NCBI GenBank assembly: GCA_033398695.1
Contig: CM065804.1
Coordinates: forward strand, 13,191,001 to 13,255,000
Direction: 5' to 3'
Length of the DNA stretch: 64,000 bases
Source of the DNA: Orobanche coerulescens
Taxonomy: Eukaryota; Streptophyta; Magnoliopsida; Lamiales; Orobanchaceae
Positions 22,951-34,790 of this stretch are shown here, piece by piece. Position numbers and translations under genes: made by a program. The notes beneath the pieces were generated by a model. The model had not been told where the DNA came from and did no database searches. It saw only the letters and a list, made by a program, of their open reading frames with translations. How positions within the stretch are numbered: position 1 is the stretch's first letter; every line of letters begins with the position of its first letter.

Positions 22951-22960
22951 CTATAAATAC
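22951..22960 (+). promoter_or_regulatory. TATA box, Cop4 5' LTR
   Basis: CTATAAATAC, a canonical plant TATA box following the array. Confidence 0.65.
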
Positions 22961-23476
22961 CACTTCCAATGGTATTCATCCAACAACAACTCAAAGTATT
23001 CGATACATTGATCAGAGATTGATATATATTCTTGTTGTTGTAATTGAGCTTATATTGATAGATTGAGTGTTTATACATTCAACACATGCACGAGAGAAAA
23101 AGAAAAGATATGATTGGATTCGGTGTTATTAGGATCAAGGATCCGGCATAGTTAGAATCGCAATCGATATGTAAGTGAGGTTTATCTAGTACCAATAGAA
23201 AGGTAGAGTGGTTGATTCCTTGTCCAATAGAAAAGGAAAACGGTTTAACGTGGACCGACATAAAGACAAGTAAGAGAACAATTTACTCAAACTGATAGAA
23301 GACGAGCTTGTAACGGTTATCCCTCGACCGATAGAAGAGAGGTGCAGAGGTTGATCATCATCCTATAGAAAAAGATACCGAGAGAGGACGTAGGCACGTT
23401 TGGCCGAACCTCTATATATCCGCACCTTTATTTACGCTTCCGCAAAACGGCGCATATACCATATTTCTCCAACAAT

Positions 23477-23488
23477 TGGTATCGGAGC
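23477..23488 (+). promoter_or_regulatory. Cop4 primer binding site (tRNA-iMet)
   Basis: TGGTATCGGAGC, 2 nt after the LTR end. Confidence 0.9.
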
Positions 23489-23530
23489 GGTACTCCAATA
23501 AGCGGCTTAACATCCAAGGAGAAGATCCAA

Positions 23531-25078
23531 ATGGCGTTTCAATTTGCTCCAGTCGAAGGCCTTGCTCTAAATCGATCACCATTTTTTGATGGCTCGAACT
23601 TTATGACTTGGAAGAAAAAGATGTCAATATTCATCCGATCGTATGACACCGAGCTTTGGAAGGTGATATGTCTTGGTCCCAAAATTCCTCTCAAATCCGA
23701 CGGTACACTTAAATATTTCGAAGAATATGACGACTCGGATTGGAAAAATGACCATTATAATTGCAAAGCCACACAATTATTATATTGTGCTTTAAATCCG
23801 GAGGAACACAACCGGATATCTTCTTATGATAGTGCTAAAGAAATTTGGAAGATGTTAGAAATCACACACGAAGGCACAAATCAAGTCAAGGAGACGAAGA
23901 TCAATATGCTTTTCCATGACTATGAGTTATTCATGATGAAGGGTGACGAGTCCATCACCAACATGATCGACCGATTTTCGATCATCACCAATGGGCTAGC
24001 TTCGTTCGGAAAACCATTATCTAATAGTGAAAAAGTCAAGAAAATTTTACAATCACTACCTAGCGAATGGGACGACACCGTGACGGCGATCATGGAATCT
24101 AAAGATCTCAACACACTTGATTTTAGCGCCCTCATTGGTTCGCTAATTAATTATGAGATAGTTTTAAAATCATGAAGTGTTAAGCCAAAGCCGAAGGAAC
24201 GATCAATAGCCATGAAGGCTAAGATGTCTAAGAGAGAAGAAATCCCGGTAGATAAAAGCGACGAAGAATCGGCATATTATGCCAAAAATATTAATAAGTT
24301 TCAAAACTTATTAAATCAGAGAAAGAAGGACATCAAGACAGGCGAATCTAAGAAATTCGACAATTCTTGTCGATTATGTGGTAAACCAGGCCACTTTGCG
24401 AAGAATTGCCAAGCGAAACTCGAGAAGGAGGTTCTAATTGCAACATGGAGCGATGAAGACGAAGATGATGATTTTAACAATCAAAATAATCTCTCTCTCA
24501 TGGCACGAAGCTCATTCGACAAAAGCGACGTCGGAAGTCGCGTAAGTAACTCCTACGATGAACTTTTTGAAACATTTGAGTTATTAAATACGGACTATCA
24601 AAATGCTTTATCCGAGATTAAATCCCTACAATCTAAAAATAAATCATTGGAAACCGAGATTTCCAAAATTCTTGAAAAGAGAAAGTTTAGTGATACTGAT
24701 CATTCAAAATGCGTTGAGAATGAAAATATTTTGAAGAATGATCTTTTGAAAAGTCAAACCGAGCTGAAAAACTTAACAAAGAAATTCTCGTGTGGAAACG
24801 AGAAATTTGAACCAATGCTCTCGGTTCAGAAATTTACGTTGAACAAACAGGGGTTAAGATTCAAACAACATTCTAAAAATGAATCCGTAAATTTTAAAAT
24901 ACCCCATTGCGAAAAATGTTTGAAAATCGGGCACCATATTTCAAACTGTAAAAGCCCAAGATGGACGATAAAAGTTAAAAAGATTTAGATTCCTAAAGGA
25001 ACTTTTATTCCGAATATCGTCTATGTATCGAAAGAAAATCCAACTATTGGTTGGGTCCCCAAAAAATTAATTTTTTAA
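23531..25078 (+). pseudogene. Cop4 gag, nearly intact
   Basis: Copia gag in one frame of 515 codons, interrupted only by TGA at 24173 and TAG at 24986. The start ATG at 23531 gives MAFQFAPVEG. Residues about 15-60 fit DUF4219 (FDGSNFMTWKKKM). Residues about 75-210 fit UBN2 (AKEIWKMLEITHEGT, LQSLPSEWDD). CCHC knuckle CRLCGKPGHFAKNC lies at 24368-24409. A coiled-coil region follows, then a second Cys/His cluster CEKCLKIGHHISNC (24908-24949), and a tail ending GWVPKKLIF at a TAA (25076), as in SIRE-type gag. Confidence 0.85.
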
Positions 25079-25534
25079 CAATTGATATTTTACTCAGGCG
25101 GAGTGATATTTTTTAAACGGATATTTTTTGTCAGGGGGAGCTATACCTTTTTTATGCATATTTTTATATACATCAATTGGTATTTATTACTCGTTTTTAT
25201 TATACTTTTTGCTGAATACAAAAAGGGGGAGAAAGGAGTTGAATTGATAAAAAGCGTCATGGAAGAATGACGAGAAAAATAAAATGCAAAAATGAGGAGA
25301 AAAGAAAAGATGAAGAAGTCGAAAAATAATAAAAGAAGAAGAAGTCGAAAATGAGACAAAAAGGGGAGAAACGAAGTAGTTGAAAAAAATGAAACGGAGA
25401 TGTCGAAAATAACAAGAAAAGAAAAATTAGAGAAACTAACGAAACGATCAAAGCCGAAAACTTTGATTCATATAAATATACATATATCTATTTTTGCAGA
25501 TTTAATCCAATTCAAGAGTTGTTTTGTAATCATC
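25079..25534 (+). other. Cop4 3' non-coding region with repeated purine tracts
   Basis: No coding capacity. Several polypurine-tract-like runs (CAGGGGGAGCT near 25133, AAAAAGGGGGAGAAAGG near 25220, AAAAAGGGGAGAAACG near 25358) precede the functional one. A minus-strand ORF here is a low-complexity by-product. Confidence 0.6.
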
Positions 25535-25548
25535 AAAAAAGGGGAGAT
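25535..25548 (+). promoter_or_regulatory. Cop4 polypurine tract
   Basis: AAAAAAGGGGAGAT directly before the 3' LTR. Confidence 0.8.
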
Positions 25549-25758
25549 TATTGGAATATTTATTCCAAATATTCCTTAATAGAGTTTTGATGATTAAATT
25601 GCTAAACAAAGCAAAACAACAAAAAGGCGAAGCAAGTCAACCTACTGATCCAGCAGGCATTTCTTTTTATAGAATATAAAAACCAATGCCATACCAACTT
25701 CGACAGTTAAACCGGAACCGGAAGAAATCAAAGTTGCAAAAAGCTGGTCAGAAGGAAG

Positions 25759-26081
25759 ATAACGTACGCTATATTGAAAGCATAACGTACGTAATGTTAC
25801 TAAGGTAACGTACGTAACACATGAAAGATAACGTACGTAATGATGTGTTTGTGAGTTCAAACAAGTAGAACGTTGGAGATGACGTCATGGCATAGGTCAG
25901 CATGCAACGGACATATTGACTACGTATAACATACGTAATGGAAAAGAGGCTAACGTACGTAATGATAAAGACGACGGCTACTGGACTGTTCTGTGAAGAA
26001 TGTAGCGTACGTAACTAGAAAGAGTTAACGTACGTAACGACTTTAACGTACGTAATATATGGGCTATAACGTACATAAAGG
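25759..26081 (+). repeat. TAACGTACGTAA palindrome array, Cop4 3' LTR
   Basis: Counterpart of the array at 22589-22912 with the same order of copies and a few point changes. Confidence 0.88.
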
Positions 26082-26186
26082 AGGCTAAAGAAGCTAACGG
26101 CTAGTTGGAAGAGAAATGCCTATAAATACCACTTCTAATGGTATTCATCCAACAACAACTCAAAGTATTCGATACATTGATCAGAG

Positions 26187-26188
<2 letters not shown>

Positions 26189-26226
<38 letters not shown>
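26189..26226 (+). repeat. (TA)n microsatellite in Cop4 3' LTR
   Basis: About 19 TA units where the 5' LTR has only four or five (near 23021). Confidence 0.9.
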
Positions 26227-26228
<2 letters not shown>

Positions 26229-26689
26229 TTGTTGTTGTAATTGAGCTTATATTGATAGTTTGAGTGTTTATACATTCAACACATACACGAGAGAAAAAGA
26301 AAAGATACGATTGGATTCGGTGTTATTAAGACCAAGGATCCGGCATTGTTAGAATCGCAATCGATATCTAAGTGAGGTTTATCTAGTACCGATAGAAAGC
26401 TAGAGTGGTTGATTCCTTATCCAATAGAAAAGGAAAACGGTTTAACTTGGACCGACAAAAAAACAAGTAAGAGAACGGTTTACTCGGACTGATAGAAGAC
26501 GAGATTTTAACGGTTATCCCTAGACCGATAGAAGAGAGGTGCAGAGGTTGATCTTCATCCTATAGAAAAAGATACCGAAAGAGGACGTAGACACATTTGG
26601 CCAAACATCTATAAATCCTGTGTCGATTTATTTTCCGCACCTTTATTTACGCTTCCGCAGAACGGCGCATATACCATATTGCTCCAACA

Positions 26690-26694
26690 TCTTC
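26690..26694 (+). repeat. Cop4 target-site duplication, right
   Basis: TCTTC, matching 22454-22458. Confidence 0.93.
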
Positions 26695-26918
26695 AAGCTG
26701 TTTTCCACTTCTCAAGGTGATGGCACTCACATATCTTGGATTCACCTCGGGCTTGGATGAAAATTTTATACTGTTTTTGCTCTCCAATCAACTCACAGAG
26801 GAGGCGAGCTAACTCATTTGGTTCTCGAGGATTTAATGCTTGATTGAGTATCTTGTTGAAATTGAGTCATTTTTTGGTGTAACTGCATGGTGTTTGATGT
26901 GAGAGCCTTCATTATCTC
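26695..26918 (-). pseudogene. Ath1 gag, second piece
   Basis: Minus-strand translation, across one frameshift, gives ELARLLCELIGEQKQ and PEVNPRYVSAITLRSGKQL. The AITLRSGK motif is diagnostic of Athila/Tat gag polyproteins. It connects to 45507 across Tek3 and to 22453 across Cop4. Confidence 0.75.
26914..26918 (+). repeat. Tek3 target-site duplication, left
   Basis: ATCTC, repeated at 45502-45506. Confidence 0.93.
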
Positions 26919-28648
26919 TGTAACACCCCCAAGATATTCGGGGTATATTACAGCGCCGTGGATCCCTACGTGGGACCCACCAGGCTAAATAATTAACAAT
27001 GCTCATCTAACCATCTCGGTTAGTGAGAAAACACACATCACCAAGACGACAATTAAATAAAACGCCCGGTACAACCGGTAATCCAGACATCACCGAAAAT
27101 CACAAACACAGTTTAGTATCCATCTTCCAAATAAATGCCTAAGTACTCGCGAGTACTATCTATGAGTTTACAAGTTTGAAAACAAACGTTTTAAAATGGA
27201 CAACTGAAATAAAGGGACTGATTTTCACACGTCAACAACCCTGGCCAGCATTCGCGTACTACTCCAATGCTCGCTCGACCGGCTAAACGCAACCTGAAAT
27301 TCATAACACGAATTTCCCCAAACGGGTCCCCAAAGGGGTTAGCAATTACGCTAGTACAAGTAATCAAGGCAAACCATTCGCTTACACATCTCATAGTACA
27401 TGCATCAAATTGTTTCAAAATAAAATCAAGACATGTCTTTTCCGAAAAACAAACAGTCAATAATCACAGTTGAAAAATCGCCTGGGACAGGGGCTAAACC
27501 ACTGGTCCCATCTGAGGCCTCTATGGACCCTCCCAGACTAGCTATAGTTAAAATCACGCACATGACTTGCCTAGGACCGAGACTAAACCATTGGTCCCAT
27601 CCGAGGCCTCTATGGACCCTCTCAGACTGGCTATCCAAACAATCTCGTGAATTAGGAGCGAAATCACAGATTCATCCAAGCCCCGTCGGACCCTCCCGGA
27701 GTGAGCAAATCACACACATATACATTACCATTTCATATTACGCATAAGGGTTTCACAAGAATATTTGCCTTGAGAAATTGACGATGAAACGAACGGAAAA
27801 TCAACCACCCTCGTTAGGATCCGACAACCCCGAACCTAACGATTCAGAGAATACAATCACAACCAATTCTACACGAGTAAGAAAATAGAAATACATCCGA
27901 AAACCCACCTACGATTCATGTAAATTCATACAAAAATAACAACGAGGGCGGGTCACGACCGAATCCTCTCGATTTCACAAACACCATGAAATTTATCATG
28001 AAGTCGTAGGGAAAACATGAATACTACAAAGATTAATCACATATATCATGGATTAATCATCAGCACGGAACAAATCGGACTAATACTCGAAAAACCCTCA
28101 ATTTACCCAAAGATAGGGTTCTAAGAGTTTACCTCGGATCGGGGACAAAGAGCAAGTGTTGGACCGGAAATCAAAACGCGACGATTAAACAAAACATGAA
28201 AATACAAACACATAGAGTTCGAGACGACGAATCTAAGTGCTAAGATAAAATACATTCCCGACTACCCAAAGGTTCGGAAAACAATGACAAACGTAATTAC
28301 CCCATAACTTTGGGTAATTACAAAATGGCCCAAAACATCCGAAATACACAATACACGATCGAAACACTATGCAACAATTCACAACATGCATAATAACATA
28401 AGATGGATTTACGGCGACCCTGAAACGGCGGTTCCGAACAACGATTACGATAATCGAACTAAATAGTGATGAAAATGACATTAAACGCGGAATTGAGTAA
28501 AACAAGTCCGAAACAAGCTCGGATGACAAAAAGTCCAGTATCAAATATTCTAGAAATATTAATATGGTTACAGGCGAGTCACTAAAAATGAAAAAATACA
28601 CCAAAATCAAAAATACCGGAAAAAAGGAAAAAAAATGCGGATATTACA
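26919..28648 (-). repeat. Tek3 3' LTR with promoter deletion
   Basis: 1730 bp against 2255 bp for the other copy. The missing stretch corresponds to 44490-45017 and removes the entire palindrome array and the TATA-like box. The conserved block is at 27328-27361. Confidence 0.92.
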
Positions 28649-28665
28649 TTCTCTCCCTCTAAAAA
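28649..28665 (-). promoter_or_regulatory. Tek3 polypurine tract
   Basis: The minus strand reads TTTTTAGAGGGAGAGAA next to the 3' LTR. Confidence 0.8.
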
Positions 28666-28689
28666 CAAGTTTCGTCCCGAAACTTAAGA

Positions 28690-31600
28690 AACAAACAACT
28701 CAGGGTACCTAGCACGCATGCTATCCTCAGTTTCCCAAGTTGCCTCATCGACACCGTGTCTCGACCACTACACCTTGACCAACGGAATGGTCTTATGCCT
28801 CAATCGCTTCTCAGGTGCTCCAAAATCTTCAACAGATGCTCCTCGAAGATAATATCCTCAGCGATATCGATCTCACCATAGTCGATGACGTGATTAGGAT
28901 CCGGAACATATTTTCTAAGCTGGGAAACATAGAAAACGCTATGGACGTGACTTAAAACTGGAAGCAACGCCAACTCACCGACCCTCTCTAGAATCTCAAA
29001 GGGCCCAATAAATCCGGACTCAACTTTCCCTTCTTCCCGAAGCGGAAAACTCCCCTCGTCGGCGACACCTTTAGCAAAACGTGGTCTCTCACCTCGAATT
29101 CTAAAGGTCGATGACGAACATCAGCATATGATTTCTGATGAGTCTGAGCAGTCAACATCCTCTCTCGAATCAATTCCACCTTCCTCCTCGTCTCCAAAGC
29201 GATATCCGGTTCGGTCCCGACCAAATTGGATGCCTCATTCCAACAAATTGGCGATCGACATCGCCACCCATAAAGCGCCTCATACGGTGCCATCCTGATC
29301 GATGCGTGCCAACTATTATTATACGTGAACTCGATCAACGGCAAATGCTCATCCCAATCACTGCTCTAATTTAGAGCACAAGCACGTAACATATACTCAA
29401 ATGTCTAGATAGTGCGCTCCGACTGCCCATCCGTCTGAGGATGAAAAGAAGTACTCAGACGCAAACGAGTACCCAATGCCTTATGTACCGCCTGCCAAAA
29501 ATGAGATACAAAACGGCCATCACGATCTAAAATAATAGACTTCGGAGTACCAGGAAGCCTCACAATCTACGCAATAAATACACGAGCCAACCTTTCCGGA
29601 CCCCAAGTATCCTTGATGCCCAAAAGTGTGCCGACTTGGTTAGACAATCCATAATCACCCAACCATATTCATACCAGAATTCGACCTCGGCAAGCTCGTG
29701 ATGAAGTCCATCGAAATATATTCCCATTTTCATTCCGGAACGAGAAGCAACTGCAATAACCCGGCCGGTCGCTGATGCTCGATTTTGACTTGCTGACAAG
29801 TCAAACATCTCGCCAAAAATTATGCGACCTCCTCCTTCATATCGTCCCACCAAAAGTTCCTCGTTAGGTCCTTGTACATCTTACTTGAACCAGGATGAAC
29901 TGTGTAAGGCGTAGCATGGGCCTCACGCAAAATACTCTGCCTCAAATCCAAGTCGTTCGGTACAGAAAGCCGACTCTGGAATGTCAACACAGTATCCTCT
30001 TGAATCAAAAATCCAGGAGACTTTCCCTTAAGAACATTCTCTCGGACTTGAGTAATCATCGGATCCTCCTACTGCTTCAGTTTAATTTCATCGATTAGCG
30101 ACGACGAAATTTCTAAAGTACAAAATTACCCGACAACTCTTGGCAACAAAATATCAACACCCAACTCGATCAAATCACGATGATGCTCAGATTGAGACGT
30201 AAGTATCTCGAGCATCCGCAACGTAATCGGTTTCCGACTCAAGGCGTCTGCCACGACGTTAGCCTTGCCCGGATGATAAAAGATTTTGAGGTCATATTCT
30301 TAATCAACTCCAACCACCTTCTCTGCCTCATATTCAACTCCCGCTGAGTGAATATGTACTTCAGACTTTTATGATCGGTAAATATCTGACATGCAGATCC
30401 AAAGAGATAATGACGCCAAATCTTGAGCGCAAAAACAACTGCCGCTAACTCCAAGTCGTGAGTATGGTAGTTGAGCTCATACGACCTCAACTGTCTCGAT
30501 GCATAAGCAATAGTCTTGTCGTGCTGTATCAACACGCACACAAGACCCTGACCCAACATATCGCTATAAACAGCAAAACCCTCGTTGCCACACGGCAACG
30601 CTAAAATCAGGGCTGAAGTCAAACGTCTCTTCAGCTCCTCAAAACTCGACTGCCTTTCGTCATTCCAGATGAACTTCTCAGATTTCTGAAGCAACTGTAT
30701 AAGTGGTCGAGCCAGTTTCGAGAACCTCTCGACGAACCTATGATAGTATCCAGCCAAACCCAAGGAACTACGGACCTCCTTCACATTCTTAGATGGTGTC
30801 CAATCTAGCACTGTCTCAATCTTCTGTGGTTCCACACGGACCCCCTCGGCTGAAATCACGTGACCCAGAAATATCACTTCCTTCATCCATAACTCACATT
30901 TTGAGAACTTCGCATAGTGTCGCTCTGTCCTCAAAACGTCTAACACCATACGCAGATGATGCACGTGCTCCTCCACACTCTTCGAGTAGATAAGGATGTC
31001 ATCAATGAAGACAACCACATACTTATCCAAATACTCGATGAAAACCGTGTTCATCAACTGCATGAACACTGCCGATGCGTTAGTTAGCCCGAAGGGCATA
31101 ACCACAAACTCATAATATCCGTACCTCATCCGAAAAGCTATTTTCGGGACATCGGACTCTTTCACCCGAAGCTGATAGTACCCTGACCTCAATTCGATCT
31201 TTGAGAATACCGTAGCTCCCTGCAACTGATCAAACAAGTCATCAATACTTGGCAAGGATACTTGTTCTTGATGGTCACTTTATTTAGCTCGCGATAGTCG
31301 ATACATAAACGCAGTGAACCATCCTTCTTCCGTACAAACAGGACAGGTGGTCTCCAAGACGAAGCGCTCGGTCGAATATACCCGACTCAAGAATCTAACT
31401 CAACTTCTTCTTCAACTCAGCCATTTCTGAAGGTTCCATGCGATACGGCGCCTTTGAAATCGGAGCCGCACCTGGCTCTAACTCGATAGCAAACTCAACC
31501 TCACGGTCCGGTGGTAACCCCGACAACTCGTCAGGAAAGACATTTGGGAACTTACTAATGACTGGGATCAATGAAAACTCGACTCCACCATCCTCCGCCT

Positions 31601-32090
31601 TCACGGCATAACACCAATAACCAGTACACCCCTTCCGCAGGAGTCTCATCGCCTTCAAGGCGTTAATTACGAACTTCTGGTTTCCCCTCTTTCGCCCTGC
31701 GAAAGAGTGCTCGGTTCCGTCCTTGGCTAACATGGTGATGATCCTCGTGCGGTTGTTCGTGATCGCACCATGCCGCTCGAGCCAATCATCCCCGAGAATC
31801 AAATCCTCATCCTCAATACCCACAACAATAAGATTAAAGAGCCATGCCCTCTCGCAAATAACTACAGAACAGTCTCGGATCTCCCGATCACCAACGATCC
31901 TATCACCGCTAGGAAGTTTAATGATGAAAGGCTCACAAGACGACAAACAGTCAAGACTCAAACAGCGCACACACTCCAGAGAAATGAACGAATGTGTAAC
32001 ACCAGAATCGAAAAGCACACTGACAGGATGAGAATGAATATGAATGGTACCTGTAGCCACGGTAGCCGTTGGATCATCGGACCTCCTCAT
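28690..32090 (-). pseudogene. Tek3 pol, broken
   Basis: Protease: VLFDSGVTHSF near 32009. The PR-to-RT linker is open to 31395. RT-RNase H is open for 339 codons at 31255-30239, with FIDD at 31009-30998 and FTDHKS in RNase H. An integrase linker with HPGSSKMYKDL lies at 30059-29820, the integrase core remnant at about 29850-29345, and the integrase C-terminus at 29344-28988 ([20 protein letters not shown]). A badly decayed chromodomain follows to about 28690. At least five frame breaks. Confidence 0.9.
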
Positions 32091-32870
32091 CTAATATACA
32101 CGCGGATGAGCGGAGCCGACACTAAAAGCTCCCCATCTAGCGGGATGACCCTGACCTCTCCCTCGGCCGACACTCTGTGGAGACTGCGGAGTAAATGACC
32201 CCTGGTTCACATTCGACTCCCTAGGCGAGGGGAAAGAAGCCTGGGCACCGACAGTCTATCCTAAACGATCACAAAAGGAAGCCTTGGGGACCGACTGGCC
32301 ACAAGTATGACAAGTCAACAACGGATGAGGACACTCCCGATTCCTATGGCCCAGCTAGCCACAGTTAAAACATCTGACCTTGCAAGTGGGGGCACTGGCA
32401 GTACCTCGGAAGCCCCCAGAAAAATGAGCCGAACTACCTGCACGAATGTTAGCAGACTGAGACTTCTGCTGAACTCTGCCCTTGTGAACATAAAAGTTAC
32501 CGATGGATTTCTATTTCTTACTTTCTCGAGCCGCCTCACTGGCCGTCAAGGACATATCATAAGCAAGAGCTCTACTCTGATAGTCTTTTAGGGTGGTGCA
32601 GGCGAGTCCAGACATGTAATCACGAATCCTGGTTTTCATTCGCCTAGAAAAGTGGCAAATCTTGTAAATCTCCTCCTTAACCTGGGCCTTCACAAAGCCC
32701 AATTCCCAGTTGAAATCTGCAATGGCCTGAGAAACCGGAATATCTCGAGGCTGAGCATCATAAAAAGCATGGACCCGCACCTGATGAACTCGCCACGGAC
32801 AATACTCAGCTTCTATAAGGTCTTTGAACTCGGCCCACGAAGCATCATGATCCTGAGGCCCGACAGCCTC
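32091..32870 (-). pseudogene. Tek3 gag, C-terminal part
   Basis: Minus strand: DIPVSQAIADFNWELGF, MKTRIRDYMSGLACTTLKDY (open at 32780-32511), then two CCHC knuckles. The first, near 32370, reads CFNCG then a TAG stop then LGHRNREC. The second reads CHTCGQSVPKASFC and has lost its His context. Ends at the Tek4 insertion. Confidence 0.75.
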
Positions 32871-32875
32871 CCATC
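32871..32875 (+). repeat. Tek4 target-site duplication, left
   Basis: CCATC, repeated at 42557-42561. Confidence 0.95.
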
Positions 32876-33021
32876 TGTAATGCTCGGATAAATGGTGTAT
32901 TTACCTTGTACTCGACCTTTTATTATTTCGACTTCGTGATGTTATAAATCGTAGATTGGTTTCCCGTATTTGTGCCCTTATGTTTTTATATATCTTCAAG
33001 CATTGCATGCATGATTCTGCA

Positions 33022-33406
33022 CGTACTTACGTATGTTAACAGGCGTTCATAACGTACGCTAAGGATGTAGTATTACGTACGTTATCTGATGTTGTTAACG
33101 TACGTAAGCTAAGTCAACTTGGGTTCGGATAAGGGTCGGCGTGTGGGGGCCGAGGAAGGGGTCGGGGAAGATTCGCGTGATTTCCGCATGAACCTGGACA
33201 TAGGTGTTACGTACGCTATGGTGCATGTTTTACGTACGCTAAGGACATGGATATTACGTACGTAAATCCCATGTGATTACGTACGTAAGGAAATGGCAAA
33301 ATCAGGCCAGTGAACTCTGGTCAGACGATTACGTATGCTAAGGCTAGGGTATAACGTACGTTAAGTTTGTTACATACGTAAGGGTGATTGCGTAACGTAC
33401 GTAATG
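33022..33406 (+). repeat. ACGTACGT palindrome array, Tek4 5' LTR
   Basis: Twelve copies of WTWACGTACGYWA, for example TTAACGTACGTAAG, ATTACGTACGTAAA and GTTACGTACGCTAT. Spacing is irregular (about 17-90 bp). It ends about 10 bp upstream of the TATA-like box. Three base positions vary (T/C at the second half-site), while ACGTA is rarely broken. Confidence 0.9.
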
Positions 33407-33415
33407 CCCAGAAAT

Positions 33416-33426
33416 CTATTTATAGA
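33416..33426 (+). promoter_or_regulatory. TATA-like box, Tek4 5' LTR
   Basis: CTATTTATAGA directly after the array; a 3' LTR counterpart lies at about 40705-40713. Confidence 0.5.
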
Positions 33427-34610
33427 ACCTGACCCTCACTTCATTTCCCACTTTTGCCTTGGCCGATTTTTGTGTTTTTTTTAGACTATCCTTCACCTCA
33501 TATCCCTCATGTCATCATTTACCTCCGATTTTGGGAAGCCTAGACCGTGTGAGTTGGTGATCAAGCTTCCGGTGAAGAGTTTATTAAAGATTTTCTTTAT
33601 TCTTACATCTCTTAAGGTATGTTACGATTCACCAAGCTAGAGTTTACATTCTTAGCTATACTTTGAGCTTGTTTTGGAAATCATTGGACTAGTTAATGAT
33701 CTTTTGAGTCCAGCACCATATTTTGGAGTTTAGAACCCGATTATACCTTGTATTTCTTCCATTACTTAGAGTATTGATTTAGCATCGGTGGATGAAAGCC
33801 TTAACATGAAGTATCCTTAATTCGTTGAAGTAAATAGCATGATTCCAGTTAGATTTTCTGAACCCTTTTTATGTTCAACTGGGTAATTCATGTATGTCAG
33901 AAGAATTGGATTTGACTATATTCTCCATGTTCTTGAGGTTGATTTATCGGCCAAGTCTTTGAACTCAAACCGGATCATTGTATTATTGTTTTCCTTGCAT
34001 AATATTCGAGCATACTTATCATCTTGAGTAACATTGGTGGTAAAATCATAATAGTCAGTCATATGAGGATTTAGAATTTAATCCCTTATTAAAACACGAA
34101 ATCTTCAATACCTTGTAAAACATCGAACTTTTAAACATCGGTATTTCACCTTCGAAATGATCGTTCAACTCTCCTGTAGTGCCTTATCGTTTCTGGTTCA
34201 GTCCTTATCTAGTGTTATAACCGTGACCCAACCTAGCGTCACTACTTTACGATCATAATATAAGTATTTCGGTGATCGTATGTTAGTATCGAGTGGTATG
34301 TTAAGTTCCTTGTATCTCTTTTTGAACAAGGTCGGAGCCTTGCATAGGGGTCGATCGTGGGGCGGTGACATACGGATGCGTGACGTTTGTTGGAGTATTT
34401 CATTCTTGCCATTTCGAGGCAAGTATCATATGTTAAGTTTGATTTATATTGGAACTTTGATCATGCATTTGGTTTTGTTCATGTTGTCGAATATGAGATT
34501 TATTTCTGTAAATTCTCGTGGTATTCGTTGTAAATCGTTCGTATTGATGAAAATATTGAAATGCATATATGTATGCATAATTGATTGGTTTATGGTATAA
34601 ATGATCCGAG

Positions 34611-34790
34611 AGGGGGTCATGAGGATCTATGCTGAGGGCGCTGGATCGAATGTCCACCATGTGTTGGTCCGATGGGATCATCATGGGGATCTATGTTGAG
34701 GGTGCTGGATCGCTGGATGGGTTTTCCACCATGCATTGGTCCGACGGGATCATCATGGGGATCTATACCAAGGGCGCTGGATCGCTGGAT
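34611..34790 (+). repeat. tandem repeat in Tek4 5' LTR
   Basis: Three imperfect 64-72 bp units, each with GGATCTAT...GGCGCTGGATCG and GTTGGTCCGA(C/T)GGGATCATCATG. The 3' LTR copy is at 41905-42080. Tek5 has a two-copy relative at 50577-50715. Confidence 0.85.

Larger units (their letters stand above)
22459..23474 (+). repeat. Cop4 5' LTR
   Basis: 1016 bp, TGTTGGAATATT to CTCCAACA. It contains an ACGTACGT-type array, TATA box and a leader with short YYATAGAAR repeats. Confidence 0.93.
22459..26689 (+). mobile_element. Cop4, gag-only copia element (TR-GAG type)
   Basis: 4231 bp with two LTRs (22459-23474 and 25549-26689), TSD TCTTC, tRNA-iMet primer site, polypurine tract, and a single gag frame filling the internal region. 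There is no trace of protease, integrase or RT. Non-autonomous LTR elements that keep only gag are known as TR-GAGs; movement must use another copia's enzymes. Inserted in Ath1 gag. Confidence 0.9.
25549..26689 (+). repeat. Cop4 3' LTR
   Basis: 1141 bp, longer than the 5' copy because of an insertion of about 80 bp near 25640-25720 and a (TA)n expansion at 26189-26226. The first dinucleotide reads TA instead of TG. Array at 25759-26081, TATA box at 26120-26129. Confidence 0.93.

Noticed and set aside
25141..25451. Minus-strand ORFs rich in Phe/Leu
   Set aside because: They are the complement of purine-rich non-coding sequence upstream of the Cop4 polypurine tract.
33022..33406. CRISPR-like array
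   Set aside because: The repeated unit is only about 12 bp, palindromic and imperfect, spacers are of uneven length, and both LTRs carry the same spacers. This is a eukaryotic LTR.
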